Positions 55,556 to 64,000 of a DNA stretch of 64,000 nucleotides are shown here, piece after piece. Source of the stretch: Chloroflexota bacterium (GTDB lineage Bacteria > Chloroflexota > UBA11872 > UBA12225); the NCBI GenBank assembly GCA_030447525.1, contig JAUJOR010000008.1:134766-198765 (forward strand), read 5' to 3'. Numbering within the stretch: the first letter of the stretch is position 1; each line of letters begins with the position of its first letter. The translations under genes were made by a program, and so were the position numbers. The notes beneath the pieces are model-generated. The model saw only the letters and a list, made by a program, of their open reading frames with translations. It was not told the DNA's origin and did not search any database.

Positions 55556-57968
55556 TCAACTCGGGACCTGGACAAGGAATCGCTCGATGACTACCTCGTT
55601 GCCATCGCCGCCGACGAAGATGCCGACAGATCCTTCCTGGAGGTTGGTGTCGGTCTGGCTGCTCACAACCTGGCCATTGACGCTGAAGGTGAGCTGTGGG
55701 CCCAGGGCTTGGACACTCAGGGTGTTCGCGCTGTTCCCCTGGCTGACGGCGCCTGACGGCGTCCAGGGCAGGATATCGATCCACTTGTCGCCGTCACGGC
55801 GCCAGATCCCTACCTCCCCCTTGTCGCCGACCTCGAACACGTAGAAGCGCCCGACCTGGCTGGCCCCGTCTCGCGCCCCAGGCCCCTGATCCCGCACGAT
55901 CAAGCCGTAGCCCCCACCAACCGGCCCGCCGACTTTACGGAACACGCCGGTGACCACGACGTCGCGGAACCGCTCCCGGAGCGGCGCCCCGATGGCCACG
56001 AACTGCCCGGCCTGACGGGCCAGCAAACGATAGGCCCCCTCGGCGAACCAGGCGGTCGACTCCGGATTGTTCGGCCAGCTGCCCTGGCTGTTGACGAAGC
56101 GGTCGTCGAAGACGGTGCGCAGCGCTCGCGGCGTCGGGACGGGTGTCCCTGGGGACGCGCTCACGGCAGCGGCCGGCGTCGTATCGGGGGCGGCCGTGCC
56201 GAGCGGGGCCGGCTGAACGGGGACATCTTCAGGGGGCCGCATCAGCACAGGCGCGAGCAGGGCCGCTGCGATCCCGATGGTCGCCAGGCCAAGCAAGAGC
56301 TGCGTGCGCGAGCCTCGCAGCCGTTGCAGCGCCCCTTCACCGGCGGGGCGCGCCGGGGCTCCCCCGCCCCCGACGACCGGCGGGGCGGACGGCCGGCGGC
56401 GATCCTGCAGGGTGACGGGTGGGACCGCCGGCGCAGCGTCCGTCTCGGGCAACGGCACCACCGCCCCGCCGTCCACCGCCCCTGCCCCCTCTCGACCGGC
56501 GGGCACCGATCCTACAAGCGCCGCCGGCGTCCACCGCCTACCCCGCCTACCCCGATCCAACGGGGCGGGCTCGGGGGCATCAGGGGGAGATTCAAGCGCT
56601 CCGTTCCCCGCGCCCGCCATGAGCGAGACGCTACCCGCCCGGGCCGCGGGTAGGCGCTCCCGGGATAAAGGCTGGCTGCTCCCGGCCACCGGACTGGGCG
56701 CTGGTTCCGGCATCGACCCCGAGCGGGGCTCTTCCGGGGCCCCGCGTTCCTCCGGCGCCACACCCCGGGGCCGGAGCGTGTCCGGCACCGCTTGCGGGGA
56801 CGTGGCGGCCGCCGCAAACCGGGCACAGGTCGGAAACTGCCCTGTCAAGCAAAAGTCCTGCTGATCGTCGGTCACGATCCGCACGGGATTCGTGCCGGCA
56901 AAGCAGCGGTGGAGCTGCGTCGGCCGCGAGAAGTGGCGGGTGACGTCGTCGGCGAAGCCCAGCTTGGGGCAGGTATTGTCCTCACTCACCGCCGCCGGCG
57001 GCACCGGCTGCACCACGGGCACGATCGGCTCGGCCGAGGGTCGCTCCGCCGCCGGCGCCACGGGCCGGGTCGAGGGCCGCTCCTCCTGCGCCGGCGATGG
57101 GACCACCGGGTCCCAGATGGCCGGCCAGGCCGAGGAGATCTCTGCAGGCGATGGCGGCTCGACGAGTGCCCGCGCCCGCGCGCGGTCATCTACCTTGAAT
57201 TCATCCGCCTTGCGGTTATGAGGCCGCTCCTGTGCCGGCAGCGCCTCCAGCGAGGCGGACACGTCCTGCACCTGCGGGCCCGGCGCCCCGGCCGCTAGGA
57301 CCGCCGGGGCGCCGCCCGGCACAACCGGCGCCGGCGCCACCTCCAGTCCCCATCCCGGGGCACCCTGTACCGGGGCACCTTGAACGGGGGCACCTTGCAC
57401 CGGCACGGCGATCAATCCCTGTCGTGCCAGCGCCTGCAGGTCTTTTATCGTCTCGGCGAAACCACGCCCGGCGGCGATCTCGGCGACGCTCCGCTGACCG
57501 TCCACCGCCAGGAGCGTTTGGATCGCCCCGCGCGTCAGGGCTACCTTCCTGGCCCCGTCCTCGCCGGCCGCCACGCCGTCCCCGGGCACCAGCAGTGGCA
57601 CGGTGGCCGGGGTCAGCGCCGGCGCCAGCAAGCACCGCTGCCTGGCTCCAAAACGCTTTCCAGGTGGGCCTGCAGGGCCTGCGGGGAAAGGTCGATCGTG
57701 CGCGCCTCCGGAGGCACGCTCTCGGCAAGGACCTTCTACGAAGGAGAACGTGCCCGCGGGGAGGGCCAGGGCGAGAGCGTCCAGGGCCGCCAGGCCCCGT
57801 TCCGCCCCGGAAAGCGGCGTCCACGACCTCCCCTCGATCAAAGATGACCTCGCCCGACCAACCGTCGTAGACGAGGCGCAGCGTGCCGCTTTTCCTTAAG
57901 CCGGCCAGAAAGCCTATGATGGCCTGCAAGCCGACGGCCTCCAGGATCCCACTCAAACCGCTCATCAT
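55556..57968 (-). CDS. DUF4388 protein with Cys-rich motif, membrane helix and C-terminal jelly-roll (frameshifted near N-terminus)
   Basis: Starts MMSGLSGILEAVGLQAIIGFL at 57968, a DUF4388 domain. At least three frame changes occur between 57820 and 57590: the domain continues as AERGLAALDALALALPAGTFSFVEG, then ARTIDLSPQALQAHLESVLE, then the long frame. A winged-helix-like part follows (LLAVDGQRSVAEIAAG). A four-Cys motif comes next: CPKLGF, LHRC, DFCLTG, TCARF. The rest is a Pro-rich region, one membrane segment (LLLGLATIGIAAALLAPVLM) and an outer LamG/DUF1080-like domain. It probably links cytoplasmic signalling to an exterior ligand site. The frame breaks may be sequence errors. Confidence 0.75.
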
Positions 57969-58088
57969 CCGTCCCTCAATTCACCTCAAAGGGTACCGTA
58001 GTCTCCCTCACTCCTGGTTGTATCTTAGTTGCTTCACTCCCAGCCGAGCGGTGGAGTCCGGCAGGTCGCCGGCGCCGCACACACCCTG

Positions 58089-60033
58089 ATGGCACGCGCC
58101 GCGCTCGCCCTGATGATCGCCCTCTACCTCGTGCTCGCCGGCGGGCTGGCCCTCCAACGCCATTGGAACCTGGGCAGTCAGGCCCTGGACATGGGCTACG
58201 CCGACCAGGTCACGTGGAACGCCGCGCAAGGTCACGGTCTGCGCTTCACCGTGTTTCGTGGCGACGTCGGCGCCGAGTTCGGCCGGCCGCTGCGGTTTGG
58301 CCCCGGAGGGGATCGTGATTCCCTGTTCGCCTATCACGTGGAGCCTGCTCTACTTTCCCATCTCCCTGCTCTACCTCCTCAAGGCCGGACCGGAGACGTT
58401 GATCGTCCTGCTGACGGCGGTCCTCGGTTTGGGAGCGCTCCCGGCGTACTGGATCGCCCATCAGCAGCTGCGCCACCGTGGGGCGGCCCTGGCCTTCGCC
58501 GCTATGTACCTCCTCTTCCCCTCCGTCCAGGCGGCGAACCTGGCCGACTTCCACGCCGTCTCGATGAGCGCGACGCTTCTCCTCTTCGCCCTGTACGGCC
58601 TCCTGACCGGTCGCCACCGGCTCTTCGCCGTCATGGCCGTCGTGGCCGTGGTCACCAAGGAGGAGGTTGGGCTCGTGGTGGGTATGATGGGGCTGTACGC
58701 CTGGCTGGTCCAGGGGCAGCGCCGGTTCGGCCTGGCCGCTGCCGGCCTATCGTTCGCCTGGTCGGCCGCCTGCTTCCTGATCGTCATCCCCCACTTCAGC
58801 GGTGGCGCGCCCTCGCTCTTCGTCGCCCGTTACGCCGATGCCCTGCACCGCGTTACCGTCTTCCCATCCGAGATCCTGGCCGGCCGCCCGGCCCTGCCCG
58901 TACCCGACTACAGCCTGCGCTACGTCGCCAATCTGTTGGCCAGCACCGGCTTCCTGGCCCTGTTCGGCCCGCTGCAGCTGGCCATGGCCGTGCCGGCCCT
59001 GGCGATCAACGGTCTCTCGGGCTTCACCTGGCAGCATGGGGGCGGGGCGCACTACTCGGCCGAGGTGGTGCCGGCTGTGCTCGTGGCCGCCGTCTTCGGG
59101 ACGCGCCGGCTCTCCCAGGCCTGCTGGCGGCGCTTCAAGATCCCACCGCAGCGCGCCGCCGGGGCCATCGCCCTGGCCGGATTGGTGGGGACGCTGGCTC
59201 AGCACTGGCGCCATGGGTTTCTCCCGCCAGCCCCGCGGTTCTCCTGGCCGGGCGTCTCAGCGCACGCTGCCCACCTGCCCCCCATATTGGAGCGCATTCC
59301 GGCACGGGCCGTGGTGGCCGCGCAGTCGAACGTCTACCCGCACCTTTCGACGCGCCCTACCATCTATGTCTACCCCACCGTCGACGACGCCGAATACGTC
59401 GTCGTCGACGTGGCCGGCACGTCCGACCCCCTCCCACCCGATCGGCTCTTCCCCGAGGTCGCCCGCTTGCTCGAAGACCCGGGCTTCCAGCTCCTGGCCG
59501 CGGACGACGGCTTCCTCCTTTTTCGTCGGCGACCCGCGCCGGCGGAGGGGCAGAGGGCAGGGGTCAACCGGCTACCGGAGTCCTTCTACTCCTTTGTCCG
59601 GCCGGCCGCTGGGGAGCGTCTTACCCCCGTGGAGGCCTCGCTGGGCGACCTGTTCGACGTCGTCGGCTATGGCCTGGAGGCGCTCCCGGAGGTCAACTTC
59701 ACCGTCCGCCGGGTACGGCCCACGGTGTACATCCGCGCCCGCCGCCCGGTCGAGCAAGCCTATCGCTTCACTCCCTTTCTCATTGCGGGGAACGGCGCCG
59801 CCCGCATCGCCGACGCGGGAAACGCGACGCAGCTCTGGTACCCCACGCCCCAGTGGAGAGCGGGGGAGGTGCTGCGCCTGCAGTACCCGCCGCTCAGCTA
59901 TGGTCCCGGGGACCGCCTTGGCCTTGGCGCCCAGATCGGCGTCACAGCGGTCGCGCCACGCCTGCCGGCCAGCGCCGTCGACCGGCCGGCGGCGGACGGG
60001 GGTCGGGTGATCGTCCTCGGCACCTTGCCCTAG
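58089..60033 (+). CDS. DUF2079 membrane protein (one-base frameshift)
   Basis: MARAALALMIALYLVLAGGL begins a polytopic protein with the DUF2079 opening ALDMGYADQVTWNAAQGHG and FAYHVEPALL. The frame changes near 58350 and continues LYFPISLLYLLKAGPETLIVLLT, ADFHAVSMSATLLLFALYGL and VTKEEVGLVVGMMGLYAW. About nine membrane segments are followed by a soluble C-terminal region of about 250 residues. The family has a GT-C-like topology, so a glycosyltransferase role is possible but unproven. The stop codon lies inside an 80-bp repeat element. Confidence 0.82.
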
Positions 60034-60108
60034 TGGGTCACGCTGCATTTAACTGGCGATGATCTGAGCTGGTGAGGACACCATTTATATGCGGGTTGAT
60101 CCAGTAGG
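60029..60108 (+). repeat. 80-bp element with terminal inverted repeats, copy 2
   Basis: Ends CCTAGTGGGTCA and TGATCCAGTAGG, imperfect complements (10 of 12). Gap-free alignment with 48985-49064 on the opposite strand. Its first bases provide the TAG stop of the DUF2079 gene, which shows insertion at the very end of that gene or co-option of the sequence. Confidence 0.72.
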
Positions 60109-60246
60109 CGCGCCTCCGAAGGGCTCTCCACCGATGTATCTACGTAGGACTTCCCCCCAGGGTCACAGGCCCCCGGCGCAGGCCATCCATCACGCCGACG
60201 CGAGCCCTATCATTGGTCTTGTATGCGCCTGGTCAAGGGATGTCCC

Positions 60247-61407
60247 ATGCAGCCGGGCCCGGGGACAGGTCTGCGACGCCGCGCCGCCCTCGCCGGTGGG
60301 GCCGGGGGCCTGGCGGCGGTCTGGGGCGCCCGACCGGCACGGGACGACGGGATGGCCTCAGACGAGGCGTCCCCTGAGCCGGAGTGGGCCCGGCCGGGGC
60401 CATACCGTAGCCCAGCCGGCATTGACTTCGACGTCGTACGTCGAGAGTCCTTTGGCGCGGGTCAGCGCGTCGCCGTCACCTACTTCTTCTACTGGTACGA
60501 CGCCGCGTTCCTGCGGGGCTGGCGGGGCCGGACGAACGCCTACCCCTTCAACCCCGTAAACCATGAGACGATGTCCTTTCTCGATCCGGCCTGTTTCCGC
60601 AAGGAGTTTGCGGACATGCAGGACGCCGGGATCGACGCCGCCCTACCGGTGTACTGGGGAGCGCCCGGACAGTACACCCGGCGCGTCGCCCCGGCCCCGG
60701 AGCTGAATCTGTTCAGCACGCAGGGGCTGCCCCCCATGGTGGAGGCCCTCGAGGGACTACGCGCCGAGGGGCGCCCCTTCAAGGTGGGGCTGTTCTTCGA
60801 CACCACCATCCTGAACGATGAGGACCTGACCACGGCGCGGGGGCGGGCGGTGTTCTACGCCACCGTCCGCGATTACTTCTCTGTCATCCCGCCCCAGCAC
60901 TGGGCGGCCATCGGCGGCCGGCCTTTGGTCTGGCTCTACGACGCCCAGCGCGTCAAGGCCTTTGACCAGCGCACCTTCGATGACGTCTATGCCCGCTTTC
61001 CCCAGGACTTCGGGGGCCTGAGCCCGTATATCGTCCGGGAGCACCAGTGGTACCGCGGGCGCGTCGCCCCGCCCCAGCCCATCCTTCGAACGGAGGGCCT
61101 GTATCTTTGGGGCGCCGCCCCTTTCGGCTTCAACGACGACCCCATCTGCACCGTCGCTCAGGTAGGTCCGGGCTTCTGCAACACTCAGTTTGGCGCCGGT
61201 GGGCCCAATCGCTTCTGCGTCGACCGCGAAGAGGGGCGCTACTACCAGCGGCAGCTGCAGCGCGCCGTGGAATCAGGGCGCCAGATTCTGGCCGTGGAGA
61301 CCTGGAACGAGCTCGGCGAGGCGTCCGGCATACTGGACACCCTGGAGTACGGGCGTCAGTACCTCGACCTGACGCGCCAGGGGCTCGAACGCTGGCGCGC
61401 CGGCTGA
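60247..61407 (+). CDS. DUF5010-like secreted glycoside-hydrolase-type protein
   Basis: About 386 residues. An N-terminal RRRAALAGGAGGLAAVWGA stretch resembles a Tat signal. The conserved part holds VAVTYFFYWYDAAF, DPACFRKEFADMQDAGIDAALPVYWGAP, FKVGLFFDTTILN and VETWNELGEASGILDTLEYG. This arrangement matches DUF5010 and distant TIM-barrel glycosidases, with Glu in WNELGE a possible catalytic residue. Start at ATG 60247 is preferred, eight codons into the open frame. Confidence 0.8.
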   Translation: MQPGPGTGLRRRAALAGGAGGLAAVWGARPARDDGMASDEASPEPEWARPGPYRSPAGIDFDVVRRESFGAGQRVAVTYFFYWYDAAFLRGWRGRTNAYPFNPVNHETMSFLDPACFRKEFADMQDAGIDAALPVYWGAPGQYTRRVAPAPELNLFSTQGLPPMVEALEGLRAEGRPFKVGLFFDTTILNDEDLTTARGRAVFYATVRDYFSVIPPQHWAAIGGRPLVWLYDAQRVKAFDQRTFDDVYARFPQDFGGLSPYIVREHQWYRGRVAPPQPILRTEGLYLWGAAPFGFNDDPICTVAQVGPGFCNTQFGAGGPNRFCVDREEGRYYQRQLQRAVESGRQILAVETWNELGEASGILDTLEYGRQYLDLTRQGLERWRAG

Positions 61408-61442
61408 GCAAAGACGCAAGCACAGGCGCACCCTGGACTTGC

Positions 61443-62492
61443 TCAGGCCGCGCCACAGCGGCGCGTTGTAGGGGCGTCGCCTCCCTCGTAGCCATCGCTC
61501 CACATCACGGCCGCGCCGAGGGCAGCCACGGCCCGCGCGGCCAAGCGGGCCGTCTGCCGTTCTCGATCCGCCGGCGGGAAGAGCTCCACCACGTCTGCCC
61601 CGGCCAGCAGGCCACTGGCCCCGACGCGGCGCAGTAGGGCCATCACCGGCTCTGCCAGGGCACCGTAAGCCACCGGTACGGCCACGCCGGGGGCGACGTA
61701 AGGATCGAACACGTCCATGTCCAGGCTGACATACAGCCGGCCGCCGGCCCGCCGCACGCGCTCCAGCAGGGCGTCGAGGCGGGGCAGCCAGCCGTCACCA
61801 CGGAGCGACTCCACGTCCCACAGGCTCAGGGCGGGCTGCGCGTCCAGGAGGCTCCGTTCCCCAGCATCGAACGCGCGGACGCCGGCCAGCGTCACCCGCT
61901 CCGGCGTCAGCGGCTCCTCCACGGCCAGCGGACCGCTACCGAGCAAGCCGGCGAGCACCATGCCATGGAGATTGCCCGTGGGTGACGTCTCCCCCGTGTT
62001 CAAGTCCGGGTGGGCGTCCAGCCAAAGCAGGAATAGGGGCTCCCCGCTGCGCCCCGCCAGGTGGGGGCCCTGGCGGGCGCGCTTGCCCAACCCGGCTTTC
62101 ACCCCCAGCACGCTACCCAGGGCCACCGTGTGGTCGCCCCCGATGACCACCGGCACCATACCCCGGGCCACCGAACGACTCACAGCCAGCCCCACGGCCG
62201 CCGTGACCGCGGTCACGCTGGCGTTCCCGAGGCGTGGTCGGTGGAGGACGTAATCCTGAGGGTCGAACTGCGCCAGGATGTACGCCGGCCCCAGGCGGAG
62301 TCCCGGTGCCTGCGGGGCTCCAGCACCCGTGGGAACGGCGATGATCGGACCACAAGGGCGGCCGGCGTACAGGGGTGGCGCCACATCGGGACGCTCCCGG
62401 GCTATCCGCTGCACCGAGACCACCGCCATTTCTGACCGCCCGGACACACCCACCGCTGCGGACGCTTCCGACCCTACCGATGTCGCGTGCAT
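61443..62492 (-). CDS. Arginase/agmatinase family ureohydrolase
   Basis: About 349 residues. Binuclear manganese ligands are visible in order: His in VVIGGDHTVALGS, DAHPD in LFLLWLDAHPDLN, and DMD-x2-D in YVSLDMDVFDPYVAPG. Glu-x-x-Pro-type C-terminal GADVVELFPPAD is also conserved. The ATG at 62492 follows an AAGGGGGTC site. The open frame upstream is not family-like. It could act on arginine, agmatine or formiminoglutamate; no neighbouring pathway gene decides between them. Confidence 0.92.
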   Translation of the reverse strand: MHATSVGSEASAAVGVSGRSEMAVVSVQRIARERPDVAPPLYAGRPCGPIIAVPTGAGAPQAPGLRLGPAYILAQFDPQDYVLHRPRLGNASVTAVTAAVGLAVSRSVARGMVPVVIGGDHTVALGSVLGVKAGLGKRARQGPHLAGRSGEPLFLLWLDAHPDLNTGETSPTGNLHGMVLAGLLGSGPLAVEEPLTPERVTLAGVRAFDAGERSLLDAQPALSLWDVESLRGDGWLPRLDALLERVRRAGGRLYVSLDMDVFDPYVAPGVAVPVAYGALAEPVMALLRRVGASGLLAGADVVELFPPADRERQTARLAARAVAALGAAVMWSDGYEGGDAPTTRRCGAA

Positions 62493-62759
62493 TGTGACCC
62501 CCTTGTCACGCACCTCACCGCAGCGCGTTCGATCTACGATCAATCGCGCTGCGCCCGACCATTGTTTCCGGCGACACCGCTTCATCTGTCCTTCTGCGCA
62601 CCCACGACCTCCACCCCATGGCCCGGTGGACACCGCGACCGGAGCGAGACCGTGGCAACCACGCGGCGGCTACGCCGCTATTCCCCTTTACTAACGATAC
62701 GACTCCCAGAGGCACTCGGTGATGCCGCCGCGCCCTGTCCGGCCACCGCCAGGGCGAAG

Positions 62760-63407
62760 TCAGCCAAAAACGGCACGGTAATCTACCGGCAGGGGCTCGG
62801 TTGGTCCAGGCGCCCCTGCCGGCTGGTCAAGGAACGGCGGTGCCGGCTGGTCCCCTTCCCCGCCCCGTACCACAGTGAAGACGAAGTTGCAGTGCTGCCC
62901 ATTCGCCGTTTGCCACCAGCGCCCCACCCCCCAGCCCTCCTCTGGGCCAAGCCAGGCGATACCCCCCAGCACCGGGTTGTCGGTCAAGAGATCCGCCGCC
63001 GTGCCGGCGCAGGCGACGGCCAGCAACCCCCCAGCGGGGGTGACGGTCACCGGGCCCAGCCAGCCCAGGACCTCAAACGTTTGCCCGCTCACGACGTCCG
63101 ATTGCCAGTGGGAGGCGAAGCGGTTGTCCGGGACATCGTCATCACCGATCACCCCGAAGCGGAGATCGAACTCGCCCCCCCGGCCATCACCCCGATCGTC
63201 GTGGACGACCACCTCCCGGACGAAAACTTTCAACTGCGCTGCACCCTTCGGCTGCCCTTCTCCAACGGGCGCATCTACCGGCGCACTTGACTCCCCCGCT
63301 GGCACGTCCGAGCCGTGCGACACAGACTGGTGCGACACAGACTGGTCGTGGTCGGACACAAGAGACCGCTCCGCTTGGACGTCCGCCGCCGGCTCAGAGG
63401 CTCCCAT
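62760..63407 (-). CDS. Unknown protein, probable beta-sandwich domain
   Basis: 215 residues. The first 45 are Ser/Asp-rich and include an SVSHQSVSH repeat. From about residue 58 alternating strands appear: QLKVFVREVVVHDDRG, FDLRFGVIGDDDVPDNRF, QTFEVLGWLGPVTVTPAGG and HCNFVFTVVRGG, with acidic loops that could bind calcium. A C2-like or similar sandwich is plausible but I do not recognise the family. No signal peptide or membrane segment is visible. Confidence 0.55.
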   Translation of the reverse strand: MGASEPAADVQAERSLVSDHDQSVSHQSVSHGSDVPAGESSAPVDAPVGEGQPKGAAQLKVFVREVVVHDDRGDGRGGEFDLRFGVIGDDDVPDNRFASHWQSDVVSGQTFEVLGWLGPVTVTPAGGLLAVACAGTAADLLTDNPVLGGIAWLGPEEGWGVGRWWQTANGQHCNFVFTVVRGGEGDQPAPPFLDQPAGAPGPTEPLPVDYRAVFG

Positions 63408-63690
63408 CGTGCTGTGACCTCATCTTGATTACGCGTCGCTTACCACGGCAACGAGACTTCAATCTGCTACGGGGCGAAGCCCTGTGAACGGGAACCCTCG
63501 TTGCAGTATTACCAGGGCCAAGGGTATGACATAGCGCCGGGTGGCTCCCAACAACGCTACCGCCCCGGCCAGGCACGGCCGGCCCTCCAGGTAAGGCCAC
63601 CCCAGGTAACGCCACCTGGGGTGGAGGCGAGGCAGCTGGGGCCGGGCAGCGCGCGCAAGGGGAAGAGAGACAAGCGCCCCTGCAGGGCGG
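63408..63690. other. Spacer with shared 18-bp repeat
   Basis: No gene seen. Contains CACGGCAACGAGACTTCA at 63444-63461, identical to the reverse complement of 49985-50002, and a second CTCGTTGCAG about 40 bases later (near 63498). It may be a degraded copy of the 120-bp element at 49878. Confidence 0.5.
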
Positions 63691-64000
63691 TCAGGCCGCC
63701 AGGGAGGGGGCGAGGCGGGCCGCCTCGACCAGCCAGCGGGCGAATCGCACCTCCGGCCCCGGATCATCCACCGAGTGCTCCGGGCCGGCGGACGCGTCGG
63801 CGGGTGCGCCGTCCCGCCCTCCGGCGAGGCCCTGGCGCCAGAGCGCGCGGGCCGCGGCGGCCGTGGCTCGCGCCTCCCGATGTTCCAGCACCGCCTGATC
63901 CAGGTCCAGGGGATCGCCGCGCCCCAGCACGGCGTCGCGCTGCCGTCCATAGAGGCGCCGGCGGGCGCGCTCGAGGGTTGCCTCGGCGTCCACGAGACGC
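63691..64000 (-). CDS. Hypothetical protein (5' partial at window end)
   Basis: The frame is open to the window edge, so the N-terminus is missing or just at the edge (a GTG lies at 63993). Residues are Ala/Arg-rich with helical character (ATLERARRRLYGRQRDAVL, LEHREARATAAAARALW), followed by a Gly/Pro linker and a short RFARWLVEAARLAPSLAA helix. No family recognised; coding status is moderate. Confidence 0.45.
   Translation of the reverse strand, partial: RLVDAEATLERARRRLYGRQRDAVLGRGDPLDLDQAVLEHREARATAAAARALWRQGLAGGRDGAPADASAGPEHSVDDPGPEVRFARWLVEAARLAPSLAA

Overview
The window is high-GC bacterial DNA (roughly two thirds G+C by eye). Gene content points to Chloroflexota, most likely near Thermomicrobia. 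Supporting features are a SpoIIIAA-like AAA ATPase, a DUF4388 protein with a cysteine-rich motif, DUF2079 and DUF5010 proteins, a long PucR-type regulator, a ManD-like enolase-superfamily protein, an M32 carboxypeptidase and many GTG starts with strong Shine-Dalgarno sites. This placement is inference from protein families; no alignment was run.

Layout. 1-6 kb: end of a response regulator, an ABC substrate-binding-protein remnant, a HIT protein, a small membrane protein, a DUF1232 protein, class II fructose-1,6-bisphosphatase, a PPK2 polyphosphate kinase and a DUF2231-Rieske fusion. 6.4-10.4 kb: a tightly overlapped three-gene molybdenum hydroxylase operon (2Fe-2S, Mo and FAD subunits) whose FAD subunit carries a four-cysteine insertion like that of PaoB/YagS. 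10.4-16.2 kb: MFS transporter, cyclophilin, alkyltransferase-like DNA repair protein, VOC epimerase and an orphan coiled-coil efflux adaptor ending at an intrinsic terminator. 16.26-18.04 kb: an ISLre2-type insertion sequence with intact inverted repeats and a 9-bp target duplication but a frame-broken transposase. 18-35 kb: serine hydrolase, M23-domain lipoprotein, frameshifted TerC, XRE regulator, S9 peptidase, queD-queE, ManD-like protein, SHOCT protein, PucR regulator and a substrate-binding lipoprotein translationally coupled to a 2-hydroxyacid dehydrogenase.

35.6-41 kb is an rRNA locus: candidate sigma70-type promoters, a structured leader, 16S, a tRNA-less spacer and 23S, with long processing stems around both rRNAs. 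Both rRNAs depart from near-universal bacterial sequence at many standard primer and probe sites. In at least two helices the changes are compensated on both strands of the stem, which argues for a real divergent lineage. Several single-base omissions may instead be sequence errors. No canonical 5S gene was found.

41-64 kb: SpoIIIAA-like ATPase (one frameshift), an unknown conserved-looking gene, M32 carboxypeptidase downstream of a perfect 26-bp palindrome, two Gfo/Idh/MocA dehydrogenases, DedA protein, a GT2/DUF2064 glycosyltransferase pair, a small Cys-rich protein, an SDR epimerase, a PQQ-like propeller lipoprotein, a membrane-anchored sulfite-oxidase-like enzyme, DUF4388 and DUF2079 proteins (both frameshifted), DUF5010 protein, a ureohydrolase and two unknowns.

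Three families of short dispersed repeats occupy the spacers: an 80-bp element with terminal inverted repeats (two copies), a roughly 90-bp element (three copies) and an 18-bp shared motif. No phage, CRISPR array, tRNA or defence island is visible. The strongest candidates for something undescribed are the divergent rRNA operon and the short terminal-inverted-repeat elements.
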